Shown here one piece after another: positions 1 through 10,100 of a DNA stretch of 64,000 bases. Both the position numbers and the translations under genes were made by a program. The notes beneath the pieces are model-generated. The model saw only the letters and a program-made list of their open reading frames with translations. It had not been told where the DNA came from and ran no database searches. The DNA comes from Dendrolimus kikuchii (Eukaryota > Arthropoda > Insecta > Lepidoptera > Lasiocampidae). Positions within the stretch are counted from its first letter, which is position 1. Each line of letters starts with the position of its first letter. The DNA lies in the NCBI GenBank assembly GCA_019925095.2, contig CM034412.1, forward strand, positions 15,786,001 to 15,850,000, read 5' to 3'.

Positions 1-113
1 CCCCCGGGCTCGAGCGCCTTCGCTTCGCGAAGGCACTCGCCCCAAAGACCCCGGTAAAGTTGTAAGGTCTTCGGACCAACAACATAAAGTCAAGTCCAAT
101 AAAAAAAAAAAAA
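1..113 (+). repeat. possible truncated retroposon 3' end with A-run
   Basis: GC-rich start containing a small hairpin at 16-34 (GCCTTCG / CGAAGGC, loop CTTCG), then a run AATAAA followed by A's at 99-113. The A-run suggests a retroposon tail, but the left part is outside the window and no second copy is visible, so this is weak. Confidence 0.25.
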
Positions 114-234
114 TCTTTCTTACTTTTAAAATATCATGATAGAAATGTAGCTTCAAGCGAATCTTCGTAAGCGTTACCATTTGAGATGCCTTAAGAATTG
201 TCATGCAAGACCGAAATTATCGGTATGACGAGTC

Positions 235-549
235 TTTTTTTTTTATTGCAGGAGTTCAGCAGACAGGCAGACGGCCCACTTGATGGAAAGCGGTTACCAT
301 CGCCTATGGACATTTGCAACACCAAAGGTGCTACAAATGCGCTGCTGCTCTCTTAAGGGAAACTGGAACCTAGTCACTAATGCCGGAACACAACTCAAGG
401 CTGTTATGGCGACATACTTTAGACCAGGAGTGGTAGCCATCCAGTCGGGCAAATGCCCTACCACCTGGCTGTGGGTTGTTTAGTCGCCTCTTATGACAGG
501 CCGCCCGGCCGCAGAAAATTGTATTCTTTCTCCGTTCCTGCACGGATAG
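235..549 (-). repeat. family A retroposon, near full length
   Basis: Read on the minus strand it starts at the 5' block TCCGTGCAGGAACGGAGAAA, carries the GGTAGGGCATTTGCCCGACT block and ends CTCCTGCAATAAAAA. About 20 full or partial copies of the same 310-bp unit occur in this window. Short ORFs inside it are shadows. It is A-tailed, so probably a SINE or the 3' portion of a LINE. Confidence 0.8.
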
Positions 550-1105
550 TCTTATATTCACCTTCCCTATCTCATAACCCAGCCAACTCCACGGGGAATA
601 CAGGCGTGATGTCCCCTAATATTAGAGTGCCAGGCGCAATATTATTTACAGATTGGAACCACAAGGAGTGCTACAAATAGTAATTTGTCAAATGGAGGTC
701 TCGAATTTTTACACTAAAAGTATTGTTACGGAGGATGGAGTGCTTGTTACCAGTCTGTTGAACAATAAGTCCAAGTAGGTCATTAACGCCCCAGGAATTA
801 TTTGATTTTGAAACTCTCTAAATCATTGCTTCCCAAACTATTTTGTCTCGTAAATCCCTTTACCAATATACCAGACACCCAGACCATAGTAAATAACGAA
901 GAAAACAAAACTTATCATACAAGGGTATATATGTATTTATTAAATATATATACATGTGTCTGAAGCCCGAGTAAGACAGAAGCGAAACGTCATAGACAAT
1001 CAAGGGAGATCTTGAGGTTTGTATCCATGGCAAGAAATCATGCAAAAAGTGCCACATCATTTCTGTTGCTGGGAACAATAGTTAATATTCGTCTGGAAAA
1101 TCGTG
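550..1105. other. upstream sequence, no gene recognised
   Basis: AT-rich, no conserved ORF, no duplicated block recognised. Nothing supports a gene. Confidence 0.4.
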
Positions 1106-1290
1106 TAGTGGAACACTTACAAGGCAATAGATGGCGCTGTGCAATAATTCGCAAACATTTTCATTTTCATATACAAATTTCCAACAGTAATAGATGGGCC
1201 TAGGCGTGCGAGGAACAACATCAGCCTCGCTGGAAGATCTTCCTTTGAGACGGAGGAGCATTTCATCTCGCTCCTCCAACCGTTAGTTGT
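1106..1290 (+). repeat. family B repeat
   Basis: Begins GTAGTGGAACACTTACAA, includes AATAGATGGCGCTGT, and continues through GAGGAACAACATCAGCCTCG to a GACGGAGGAGCATT block. Same order of blocks recurs at 27778-28140 and, split, at 45412-45490 and 46725-46830. Confidence 0.65.
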
Positions 1291-1341
1291 CGATTTATTA
1301 GTTGGCAGAATCGAGTCGTTTCTCTAGAGAATCGATTTACT

Positions 1342-1730
1342 TTTTTTTTGAGGCGAGGGAAAATGCTTAACCGATTTACGCACAAACTGGGCCGGGGGCG
1401 GTCGGTCGGGGGCGATAACACTGCAGCAATAGTATGCTCTTGGCAGTGCTCCGTCCGCGATCGACGTCACAGAATAGTGTGGAAGACTCCGAGTGTTGCT
1501 ACACGAGCGAGCAACCCCAATACCCACTAAAAACCCCCTCCTCCCTGTCGACCCTGCGCTTTTGTTTGTGTTGGAAAGGCTGAGATTTAGAACATAGTTA
1601 CGCCCAGTCGATCCAGCGCAATAAAGTGCCTGGAGTGTGTTCTGGGAGAACACACCCCACTTCGTTGTGCGGGGGTAGAAGGTCCTTTGCTCTCCTAGCA
1701 AGCTAAAGGCCCCCCGCGGTAAACGGAACA
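1342..1730 (-). mobile_element. family C retroposon insertion with 16-bp TSD
   Basis: Flanked by perfect copies of AGAGAATCGATTTACT at 1326-1341 and 1731-1746. The insert starts with T's on + (poly-A on -), so it is a retroposon in minus orientation. Homologous at its 3' part to 1993-2411 (diverged) and 45728-46022, each with its own TSD and a different 5' end: a TPRT (LINE-type) product. Confidence 0.85.
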
Positions 1731-1992
1731 AGAGAATCGATTTACTTACCGTCTCCCAGAGCAGGTTAGTTAATGTGAAGCTTTTGTTATTCCCAGTGAA
1801 TCACGAAGAGTATTGCGACTAAAATATTAATCGGTATTCGTTTTGAATCAGGTTATATGAACACAGACAAGATAATGCGTACGTGCCTTTACTAAATTTA
1901 TTCTTTCTTTTGATTTTTTAAAGGCTTAGCTAACTTTATATTATTAACCAGCAATTTCCCGCGACTTTGTCAACATTGTAGATAACAGCATT

Positions 1993-2411
1993 TTTTTTTC
2001 GGAAATGCTATTTACGCACATACCGGGCCCTTTGCAAGGGATTAGACCATTACCAATTATGGAGGCATTCCACTAAGGGCAATCCAAACAGTAATTGATC
2101 GGCTTGTGGGGAGACTCGAGACCATTGGACGTCCAGTGGCTAATACCCACTAAAACCACACTCCTCCGACGGCCCCGCGCTTAAGGCAGGAAAGGTGTGA
2201 CTTAGAACGTAGTTACGCCCACACCGATCCTAGCGCAATAAGTGCCTGAGAAAGCCCCTGGAAGAGCTAACTCACTTCGACGACAGGGGTGAAGACTCCT
2301 CTGCCCCCTTGATGCGGTATTATTCAGGGAGGGAAATCATGTGCATATCTGCGCCTCCGGGCTCCCACGTGGAGGCGCATCAATACGCGCAATTCCATTT
2401 CTCTCCCTACG
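1993..2411 (-). mobile_element. family C-related retroposon with 17-bp TSD
   Basis: TTGTAGATAACAGCATT at 1976-1992 recurs with one mismatch at 2412-2428. The insert begins with T's on +, and its body shares the block CTAATACCCACTAAAA, the GTAGTTACGCCCA block and the AGCGCAATAA block with 1342-1730. More diverged, hence an older copy or a sister subfamily. Confidence 0.78.
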
Positions 2412-2469
2412 TTGTAGGTAACAGCATTCCGTAAGCTTCGTCAAGTCTTCTCGTCGACGACCTAGGGGC

Positions 2470-2865
2470 CGAGCGATGCACACTGACGGCAGGATTGGTC
2501 CACACGTTCCAAGTCGCTCAACGGGCTATGAAGCGAGTTATGTTGGGTGTTTCTCTTATGGTAAAATTAGGAATGAGGATATCTGTAAGAGAATCAAGGT
2601 AACCGACATAGCTCGCAAAATTAGCAAGTTGAAGTGGCGGTGCGCCGGCACGTCTGCCGCAGGACCGATGGTCGATGGAACAGATGAATCTTGGAGTGGA
2701 GACCGCGTCTCGGTAAACATAGTGTCGGACGCCGTCCAGCCCGATAGACCGACGACCTGTGCAAGGTCGCGCGTAGGCGCTGGATGAGGAAATCAGAGGA
2801 CAGGGATGAGTGGCGCCGTCTTGGGGAGGTTTACGTCCAGCAGTGGACTGCGAATGGCTGACGAC
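2470..2865 (+). pseudogene. degenerate LINE reverse-transcriptase C-terminus (RTE-like)
   Basis: The frame at 2476-2787 contains YGKIRNEDICKRIKVTDIA followed by RKISKLKWRCAG, the hallmark of the C-terminal tail of endonuclease/reverse-transcriptase LINE proteins (IRNEEIRRRT...VAKLKWQWAGH pattern). Downstream frames give WMRKSEDRDEWRRLGEVYVQ with frameshifts and then QQW, the family's final motif. Broken by frameshifts and lacking the upstream RT domain, so a fossil fragment. Confidence 0.75.
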
Positions 2866-2997
2866 GAATCATACAATAATTATTATAGCTATACCACCAT
2901 TGCCACTCCTAATCAGCAATATTCCTGCCACGGGTTGTATGGAAGAGATCGTTTTTTAACGATAAGACCGCCCTTTGTCTACACTTTTGTCTACACA

Positions 2998-3350
2998 ATC
3001 AAATTTGCACACCGTGTGCAGTTTGATCCGACTTAAAAGATAGGATAGCTTACATTTGGACCCGGTAGGTGGCGCTGGATTCGGATTCTAAATTTTATTT
3101 CTTCAGGGCAGAACAACGTCTGCCGGGGGACAGCTAGTCTTAATATATATAAATTACGTGTCACGTTGTTTGTCCGCGATGGACTCCTAAACTACTTGAC
3201 CGATTTTAATCAAATTTGCACACCGTGTGCAGTTTGATCCGACTTGAAAGATAGGATAGCTTACATTTGGACCCGGTAGGTGGCGCTGCAATCGGGTTCT
3301 AAATTTTATTTCTTCAGGGCAGAACAACGTCTGCCGGGACAGCTAGTTAT
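2998..3350 (+). repeat. family D repeat, two partial copies in tandem
   Basis: The block AATTTGCACACCGTGTGCAG to CAGCTAGT occurs at 2998-3140 and again, with 40-60 bp more 5' sequence, at 3141-3350. The element is seen in the opposite orientation at 20606-20815. The CAGCTAGT end is common to many insect non-LTR 3' ends. Confidence 0.7.
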
Positions 3351-3794
3351 TATTTAATTGGGAGGGTTTGGGAGTGACGAAGGATTTTTTATTTATTTAT
3401 TTTTGTACACATTTAGAATAATACTAGTTCGTAAGTTTTTTTTGTAATGGTGTACATTAAAGTGGTTATCTATCTAACTATCCATACGCTCGAGGTTAAT
3501 ACAGTTTCATATAAGCATAGCTAAGAAGGGATACGGTATATGTTTTTCCGAAAAGCAATGCCAGTATGTAAAGTAGGTACAACATGTCGTTTCCTATGTT
3601 ACGACCCCAGTACGTGAGGTTAAAGCAATTTTTTCTGAGAAGAATCATAATACACAAACATAGATAAAAAAAGAGTTGGCACGACGTGCTTATCGGTGAA
3701 TTGTAAAAAAAGCGTTTGCAGCGCCATCTAAATTTTTGACTTTGACATAAGGGGACCTTTGAAAATGGCGCCCTTGATTGAAAATTGAGAAGAA

Positions 3795-4040
3795 TACTAA
3801 GGTGATAGGGGCATGTAATGAGGAGAGATGAAAGTAACGTGATAAAAATAATGTTAAACTGCAAGATGATAGATACAAAAGTAAAGGTAGACCAAAAAAG
3901 AGACGGATGATGGTTTGTAGTGTGACATAGGACGTTGTCAGAATAGAAGAAGTATGGAAGAAAAAGGCATATTGTGCCAACCCCAAATAATTGGGCGAAG
4001 GTGAAATGAAAGAGAGAGGAACAACAATTTTCATGGATTG
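3795..4040 (+). repeat. family E LINE 3' ORF relic
   Basis: Shares GGCATGTAATGAGGAG, the GGTAGACCAAAAAAGAG type block, and the TATTGTGCCAACCCCAAATA block with 30545-30770 (+) and 60120-60360 (-). In the 60-kb copy the minus strand reads KKRWMDCVKDDM, typical of LINE RT C-termini, so this is a decayed LINE tail. Confidence 0.6.
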
Positions 4041-4046
4041 AAGGTA

Positions 4047-4277
4047 TTAGCGTAATGGCTAGTGCATGTGTCCTAAACACAAAGGACGCGGTTTCTAATC
4101 CTGGCTGGAACGTATGCACCACTTAGGCAGTTTTCGGATCTAATGTGCATAAGGTTACAATTACCACCTAGACCTACCAAGCCACCTTGGACAACCGTGA
4201 CGGGTATACTGTCTGTTCCGCTATAATAGGAGGCCCGAGCCCAATAGTGGGATGTTTTCGGGCTCTTATTATTATAA
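4047..4277 (+). mobile_element. tRNA-derived SINE (family F)
   Basis: The head TAGCGTAATGGCTAGTGCAT resembles a tRNA A box and GGTTTCTAATCC a degenerate B box. The body (CACTTAGGCAGTTTTCGG, GGGTATACTGTCTGTTC, AGTGGGATGTTTTCGGGCTC) matches four other copies in this window. Confidence 0.75.
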
Positions 4278-4377
4278 AGGTATCTTATGTACTTTTCTGT
4301 ACCCCAGACAATCGCTACCTATGCAAAATATTCTTAATGATTGGTTGAATAAGCTTAACAAACAAACTTAATATTAG

Positions 4378-4702
4378 TGTTGCGGACAGAGAGCACCCAC
4401 TGACCCGCCCGCCGGAGCACACCTTCACTCCACGCCCCGCACACCGCCGACGCCCATAGCTCACACAGTGAGCAGCTAGGCTTCGGACGGGACGTGAGAT
4501 ATAAAAGCGGTCTTGAAGGCCGGAAAGGCTCCCTTGCTCAATTGCTCACATACATATGGCATCAATACGCACTGCTCTACTCTCTGCCATTCAACTCTGT
4601 AACTCATCTATGTATAGTTTTAATTTAATTGTAAATAAACGCCAATAATAAGTCATACAGTCTATATCGAGTTTTATTTGGAAGAAGAAACTGCCACCAA
4701 TA
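4378..4702 (+). mobile_element. solo LTR with 5-bp TSD
   Basis: Starts TGTTGCGGACAGAGAG and ends CCACCAATA; ATTAG occurs immediately on both sides (4373-4377, 4703-4707). It contains a TATA-like GATATAAAAGCGG and an AAATAAAC polyadenylation-type signal. A diverged reverse copy is at 38540-38826. No internal retroelement genes flank it, so it is a solo LTR of an unassigned LTR retrotransposon. Confidence 0.75.
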
Positions 4703-4707
4703 ATTAG

Positions 4708-5296
4708 TTAGCATAATTCAATATCACCATTGTGTTTTATAGGGTTTGGAGATCATCATTTATCTTTACAGTAATTAAATAACTAATTCACTTTTATATT
4801 TCGTTATGTTATATAAGAAACTTAAAATAGAGCCCATTATTATGTTTGCTGATGTAAAGATTCAAAAGTAGGTTTGAAGTACGAATTCGTTTTACAACAA
4901 ACAGATAAAAGTGACGGTTTGGACGTAGCGCCTGGAGCTATTTAACGAGCAACGATCAAAGCGTGCGCTTCGCCCACAACTTCAAAGAGGAGCTTTTACG
5001 TGATTTTCTTCCAAATCTTTTACAGTGAAATAAATTAAAATTGAATACCATTAATACGGGTACCGTGTTTTAATTTAAGCTATTTACAACAAAATCTTAA
5101 TTTGTATTAAATCAGACATAATTGCTAGCTGATTGTAATTATATTTTGTTGTTATTTAACTCTTTAGGACGATGACGTCATATTACCACTACTACAGAAT
5201 TAAGAAGATAGCGATGTTATACACACAAGACCACTATAGTTGTAGAATCTCAGTTCGGTAGAATAATTTGATTGACAACTAATGGCCATTGGCCGG
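4708..5296. other. upstream AT-rich sequence, nothing recognised
   Basis: No coding potential or repeated block seen. Confidence 0.4.
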
Positions 5297-5630
5297 TTCT
5301 ATATCTTACTATTCATTCGCTTGTCCTACCATTGGATATAGATATAGGAACTGGGCATAGTTCTCGTAAGGCCTCGTTTATAATGCTCACTTGCCCGGTA
5401 ACAAGCAGGAAAGTAGCGAAGGAACGACAGCACGAGTATGCAATTTATCACTTATGGCCGGTTGCTATATCTTACCATTCATTCACTTTCCCTACCTTCG
5501 GTTGAAATTTAATATATTACTGGAGCGTATAGAGCTTAATATGTCGAACCGGACCTTTAAGGCCTTTGACATAAGCTCCATACAAATAATGTCCAAACGT
5601 AGGGCAAGCGAATGAATAGTAATATATAAG
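5297..5630. mobile_element. MITE-like element with about 30-bp terminal inverted repeats
   Basis: TATTCATTCGCTTGTCCTAC at 5310-5329 is the inverse complement of GTAGGGCAAGCGAATGAATA at 5599-5618 (one mismatch), and the match extends outward through AGTAATATATAAG. An internal direct copy of the left arm occurs near 5467-5500. No transposase; class not assigned. Confidence 0.6.
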
Positions 5631-6069
5631 AACCTGCTAAAAATCACATTATTGTGTACACATAGAATAATAAAATCAGAAACATACTAATATTGTAGCA
5701 AAAGAACAAACTTATTTTGTTTTTCATCAACGTGAGAGTGAAATTAGGAACGAAAAAAATATTTTTAATCTGTACGATGGTGTTGCTAAGTCATTAAAGT
5801 TTTATAAAAATGTCGATTTTTTTTATGTGACGTACTTATAAGTATGTGTCATAAAAAAAATGTGCATTAGAATATTTTTATTTAAAATTTATAAACACTT
5901 TTCCTTTATCATGTTTACTATTTTTATTAAATACATTTATTCATAAAACTTATATCGATACTGACTATATTTTAACATGACCAGGTTTTAAAATAACATA
6001 GCATAATAGACGTTTCGCACCATAAAAATATTGTAGCAATTTCTTCAATTCTTAATAAATGATCTATTC
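5631..6069. other. upstream AT-rich sequence, nothing recognised
   Basis: Very AT-rich, no feature seen. Confidence 0.4.
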
Positions 6070-6400
6070 CATATTAATATTATAAATGCGAAAGTAACTC
6101 TGTCTCTTACACATTCAAAGTAAAAGTGCTAAACCAATTTGGCTGAAATTCGGTACATATGTAATTTTAATGCCGAGAGTGGACAAAGGATGCTTTTTAT
6201 CCCAGAAAATGGGACATATTTTGGGATAGGTTTATGTAAAGATTATGCTATAAAGTAGGATAGGTTTTTTGTCGTGATTTTCCATTTTAGTCATTTCGGT
6301 CATTTCGGCCATTTTGGTCAATTTGGCCATTTTGATCACTTTTGATTTTGTGGTCATTGTTCTCATTTTTGTAATTTATGTAGTTTACAGATATAAAGAT
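6070..6400 (+). repeat. family G non-autonomous repeat
   Basis: Opens ATTAATATTATAAATGCGAA, includes AATTTGGCTGAAATTCGGTA and TGGACAAAGGATGCTTTTTA, and ends in degenerate ATTTCGGTC / ATTTTGGTC short tandem units. The same order occurs at 21980-22200, 31905-32340 and 32837-33110. Confidence 0.65.
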
Positions 6401-6499
6401 GAGGGATAGATAAATAAAACTAGAATTGATTGAAATTCATAATGAAAGTTTGTATGGAAGACGCAATCATTTTTCAAATTTATAGATGTAAAAAATTAT

Positions 6500-6700
6500 C
6501 ATCTATAAAAAAAATGTGATAGTAACTCGCCATGTCTGTCTGTTAAGCTTTCACGGATAAAATACTAGGACTACTGGATCGGTTTTGCTGTAATTTTGTT
6601 CAAATGTAGTTTTATTACCGAAAACGGATTTAAATACTTTTCAAGCCGGGGTATGAGATAGTTTACGACATAATATAAAGTGAATCTTCCGGGGGCAAAT
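6500..6700 (+). repeat. diverged family G-like fragment
   Basis: Shares TCTGTTAAGCTTTCACGG and the CTACTGGATCGGTTTTGCTG type block with family G members such as 21980-22200; boundaries uncertain. Confidence 0.4.
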
Positions 6701-7095
6701 AGCACTAACATAAAATTTTAACACAATGTAACCTGTATTAACGCCTGTTCTTTAAACACGTCCGCGAGGTGAACTGTAGGATATTATAAAGATTTGTATT
6801 TCTTATAATCGTGATGCGTAATTAAATGAACAATCAATAATATATTTTATTAATAAAATATTAATTAAAGCGCTTGAATTTGTGTAATATTGTATATTTT
6901 GTACTGATTACCACCTAAAATGTCAAGTGAACATACGAATATTAAACGACACACGAGCTGACTGGAATTTAAATCATCTACTGGCAGCACCATTCACAAA
7001 TGTCAACGTCAAATATTGGTTCGAGATAAAAATGACGAGTTCCGTGATTTTCGATTAAAAATTAATTTTTATTAAAATAATAATTGTTTATCAGT
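6701..7095. other. mbc: immediate upstream region of mbc, promoter not identifiable
   Basis: Contains 5' untranslated sequence or an upstream intron. AT-rich with no clear TATA plus initiator arrangement. An in-frame TAA ends at 7083. Transcription start cannot be placed without transcript data. Confidence 0.4.
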
Positions 7096-7141
7096 ATGAC
7101 TGTTTGGAATAAACTTCAAAATGAAGAATGCTACGCTGTTG
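7096..7141 (+). CDS. mbc: mbc exon 1 (start codon, residues 1-15)
   Basis: ATG at 7096 begins MTVWNKLQNEECYAV and ends one base into codon 16 at a strong GTAAGT donor. The MTxW start and the EExYxV core match DOCK1-class N-termini. An in-frame stop lies five codons upstream. No upstream non-coding exon or promoter can be assigned from sequence alone. Confidence 0.88.
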
Positions 7142-10100
7142 GTAAGTTTTTAACGTTAAACTCTTCTTTGTTGTTAGAATTAAACTGTTTTATTGTTGTA
7201 AGGGGTCCTAGGCATGTCTCCCGCGGACTAACGATAAATATAAACATTGTCTCAGAGCATGACATACAACGCATCCCATGTCCCTAGCACATTTATCCTG
7301 TTAAGCATTTGATGTAATTTTGTATGATTGTGCTACAATACTCATATAAATATAATGACCACTCCCATGGGCTTAGATGATTGTGTTGATTGATAAGTTA
7401 TTCACGATCCGATTTAATATGTCAGCATTGTTATGTTTCCATATAATCGAACTAATCCAGTCATTTGTCTAAAAACATTCACAATTTGCTTGTAATTGTT
7501 TCTGTAGAAAATGTTATGGTTTTTCAAACATTGTAGTGTTAAAGTAGGCTTCGATTTCCTCATGTTTATCTGCTCTGATGTCTTATGGGTTATGGAAATT
7601 ATATCCTTATTGAATTATGTTGTTATTTTTACTTCCACACTGTAAATATGAAAGGGACTTTGTTGAAATTATTGTTTAGTTTTCTCGATTGTCTAGACTT
7701 CTAGAATATTAATTACCAATCTATACTAATATTATAAAGAGGAAAGCTTGGGTGTGGTATAGTTATAGGGTAGACTTTTGAGATATAAAGTGAATTTTGG
7801 GTGGTTATAAAAAAAATAACCACGAAGGCTAAGCATTCTAACCTATATTTAAAAAAAAACAGATTTATTCATAAAAGTTCATAATAAATAAATACATCCT
7901 ATAACTAATAATAACCCATCTGAAATATTTGTATTAATAAAATCAAAACTACTGGGCCAATTTCAAAAATTCTTTCACCATTACAATGTTGCAATATCCC
8001 TGAATAGCATAGGCTATATTTATTACTAGAAATATGTATTTCAATAATGTAACCCAAGGTGTAAAAAAATAAGCTATAATATGAAAAAAAAAACCTATGT
8101 CCTGTATTGATACATTTACTCTACATTTATCCCAAAATGCTTAAAAAAATTATGTCCACCCATGCGAAGCCGGGAGGGGCTGCTATACTGTATAAAAAAG
8201 TACTAAAATGATGTGCAGGAATGGAGAAATAATACAAATTCATGTGGCCGGGCAACCTGTCGTAAAAGTAAAACAACCCACAGTCAGGTGGTAGGGCATT
8301 TGCCCGACTGGATGGCTACCACCCCTGGCCGAGAGCATACCGCCATAACAACTTTGAGTTGTGTTCCGGCATCAGTGGCTAGGTTCCAGTTTCTTCTTCA
8401 AGGTCGGCAGCACATTGGCAGTACCTCTGGTATTGCTAAAGTTCATAGGCACAAGTAACCACTTTCCTTCACAGTTGGGCCGTAAACCTGTCTACTGTGA
8501 TTCAACAATAAAAATGTACTTCATTAATTGCCGAGACCAATGTGCAAAATTAAAGTATTGAAACCTACATTACTAGCTATAAAAGTGTTACAATCACTTA
8601 AACCTGTCTAAATACCTCTTAAACAGCTTTCTAGCGGCTTTGATTATAAAATCATTAGTTCTGTACTGGTAGAAACTTACATTCACTATAATAAATAATA
8701 TCCTATTAATATTATTAATGAGTAAGTTTGAGAATGGACGTTTGTTAAGTATGCTTCAACATAAAAAAAATTAAACAGACTGATGAAACTTTATAATAAT
8801 ATGCTCATTCACCAGAATTATATATAGGCTAATTTAAATAATTATTTTTAATTAATTAATGTAGTCTCAGGCACAGATAGTGTATAATAATACAAAACCC
8901 TGGATGACAGTGGGCTCTATAGTATGGGCAATTTAAGTTACCTTGAAAACTACTACATACTTCTCATTAGAAATGGTTTATGTTAATAACATCCCATAAA
9001 CATAATATTTTCTTAAGTTTTCGCGACTTGTATACATAATAAAACTGTTTTAACAGTTTTAAGTGTGGTAATTTTATTTGATTTTTCCGACGTTTCGGCC
9101 ACTTTTCAGTAAATTAGTTTAGGCTCCCATAGAGTAAATAACAACCATAAACAAAATTAAAAGTAAAGATATTTATTATTTATCATTAAAATTAACAAGT
9201 TGGCGGTAGGCTATATATGACTTTAACAATACTCGTTGACACTTGACATCTTTGTCTTCCGTGATCATGGCCACTGAAAAGTGGCCAAGACGTCGGAAAA
9301 ACCAAAATCAAATAAAATTACCGCGCTTAAAACCCTTAAAACGTAGTTTTATTATCCCATAAACATCCCACTGCTGGGCTAGGGTCTCCTATTTATAGGG
9401 GAACAGATAGTATATCTGCCACACCTGTCCAATATTGGCAGATTTAATACATTGGTTATCTTGAAGTGCAGGTTTCATCACAATGGTTACCTAGACCAAG
9501 TTAGCCTATGGTAACTATAACAATGTGCAGTTAGGTCAGAATACATATGTGGTGCATGCTTTCTCACCAGGATTAGAATCCGTGCCCTTTGAAATTGAGA
9601 TCCAAGTGCACTAATCACTAAGCTAGCAGGGCTTGTTTTCGATTTTTATATATCAGTCAGTCATGGCAGTGTGGTGGTTAGCGCACGAGTCCCGGACTCA
9701 AAGGGTGTGGGTTCTAATCCTAGCCAGAACGCTGGCACCTCTTAGGCAGTTTTTCGACCTAATATGTATATTACCTCGTGCTAAAAATGGTGAAGAAAAA
9801 CATTGTGATGATACATGCACATCGACATAACCAATATGTCAAAGCTGCCTTGGACAAGTGTGGTGGGTATACTGTCTGTTCTTCTATATTGGGAGACCCA
9901 GCACTGGGATGTTTATGGGCTGTTATTATATATATGCAAAAGTGGATGGATGCAGAAGTCGTGGAAGGCCACAACACACCTTCCATGATCAAATTGATCG
10001 TGCACTAGCAGAAGGTGATATCAGGAGCCTTAAGAACAGACGAGCGTGCATGACAAGAGTTATGAACGTCAAAGAAGCAAGTGAGGTGTGTAAGAATAAG

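Noticed and set aside
1324..1731. 135-codon minus ORF as a gene
   Set aside because: It coincides with the family C insertion bounded by TSDs; the other copy does not preserve the frame.
3496..4122. 208-codon minus-strand ORF, the longest in the window
   Set aside because: It spans a LINE relic and a SINE on the other strand and has low-complexity Phe/Leu/Ser content typical of antisense AT-rich DNA.
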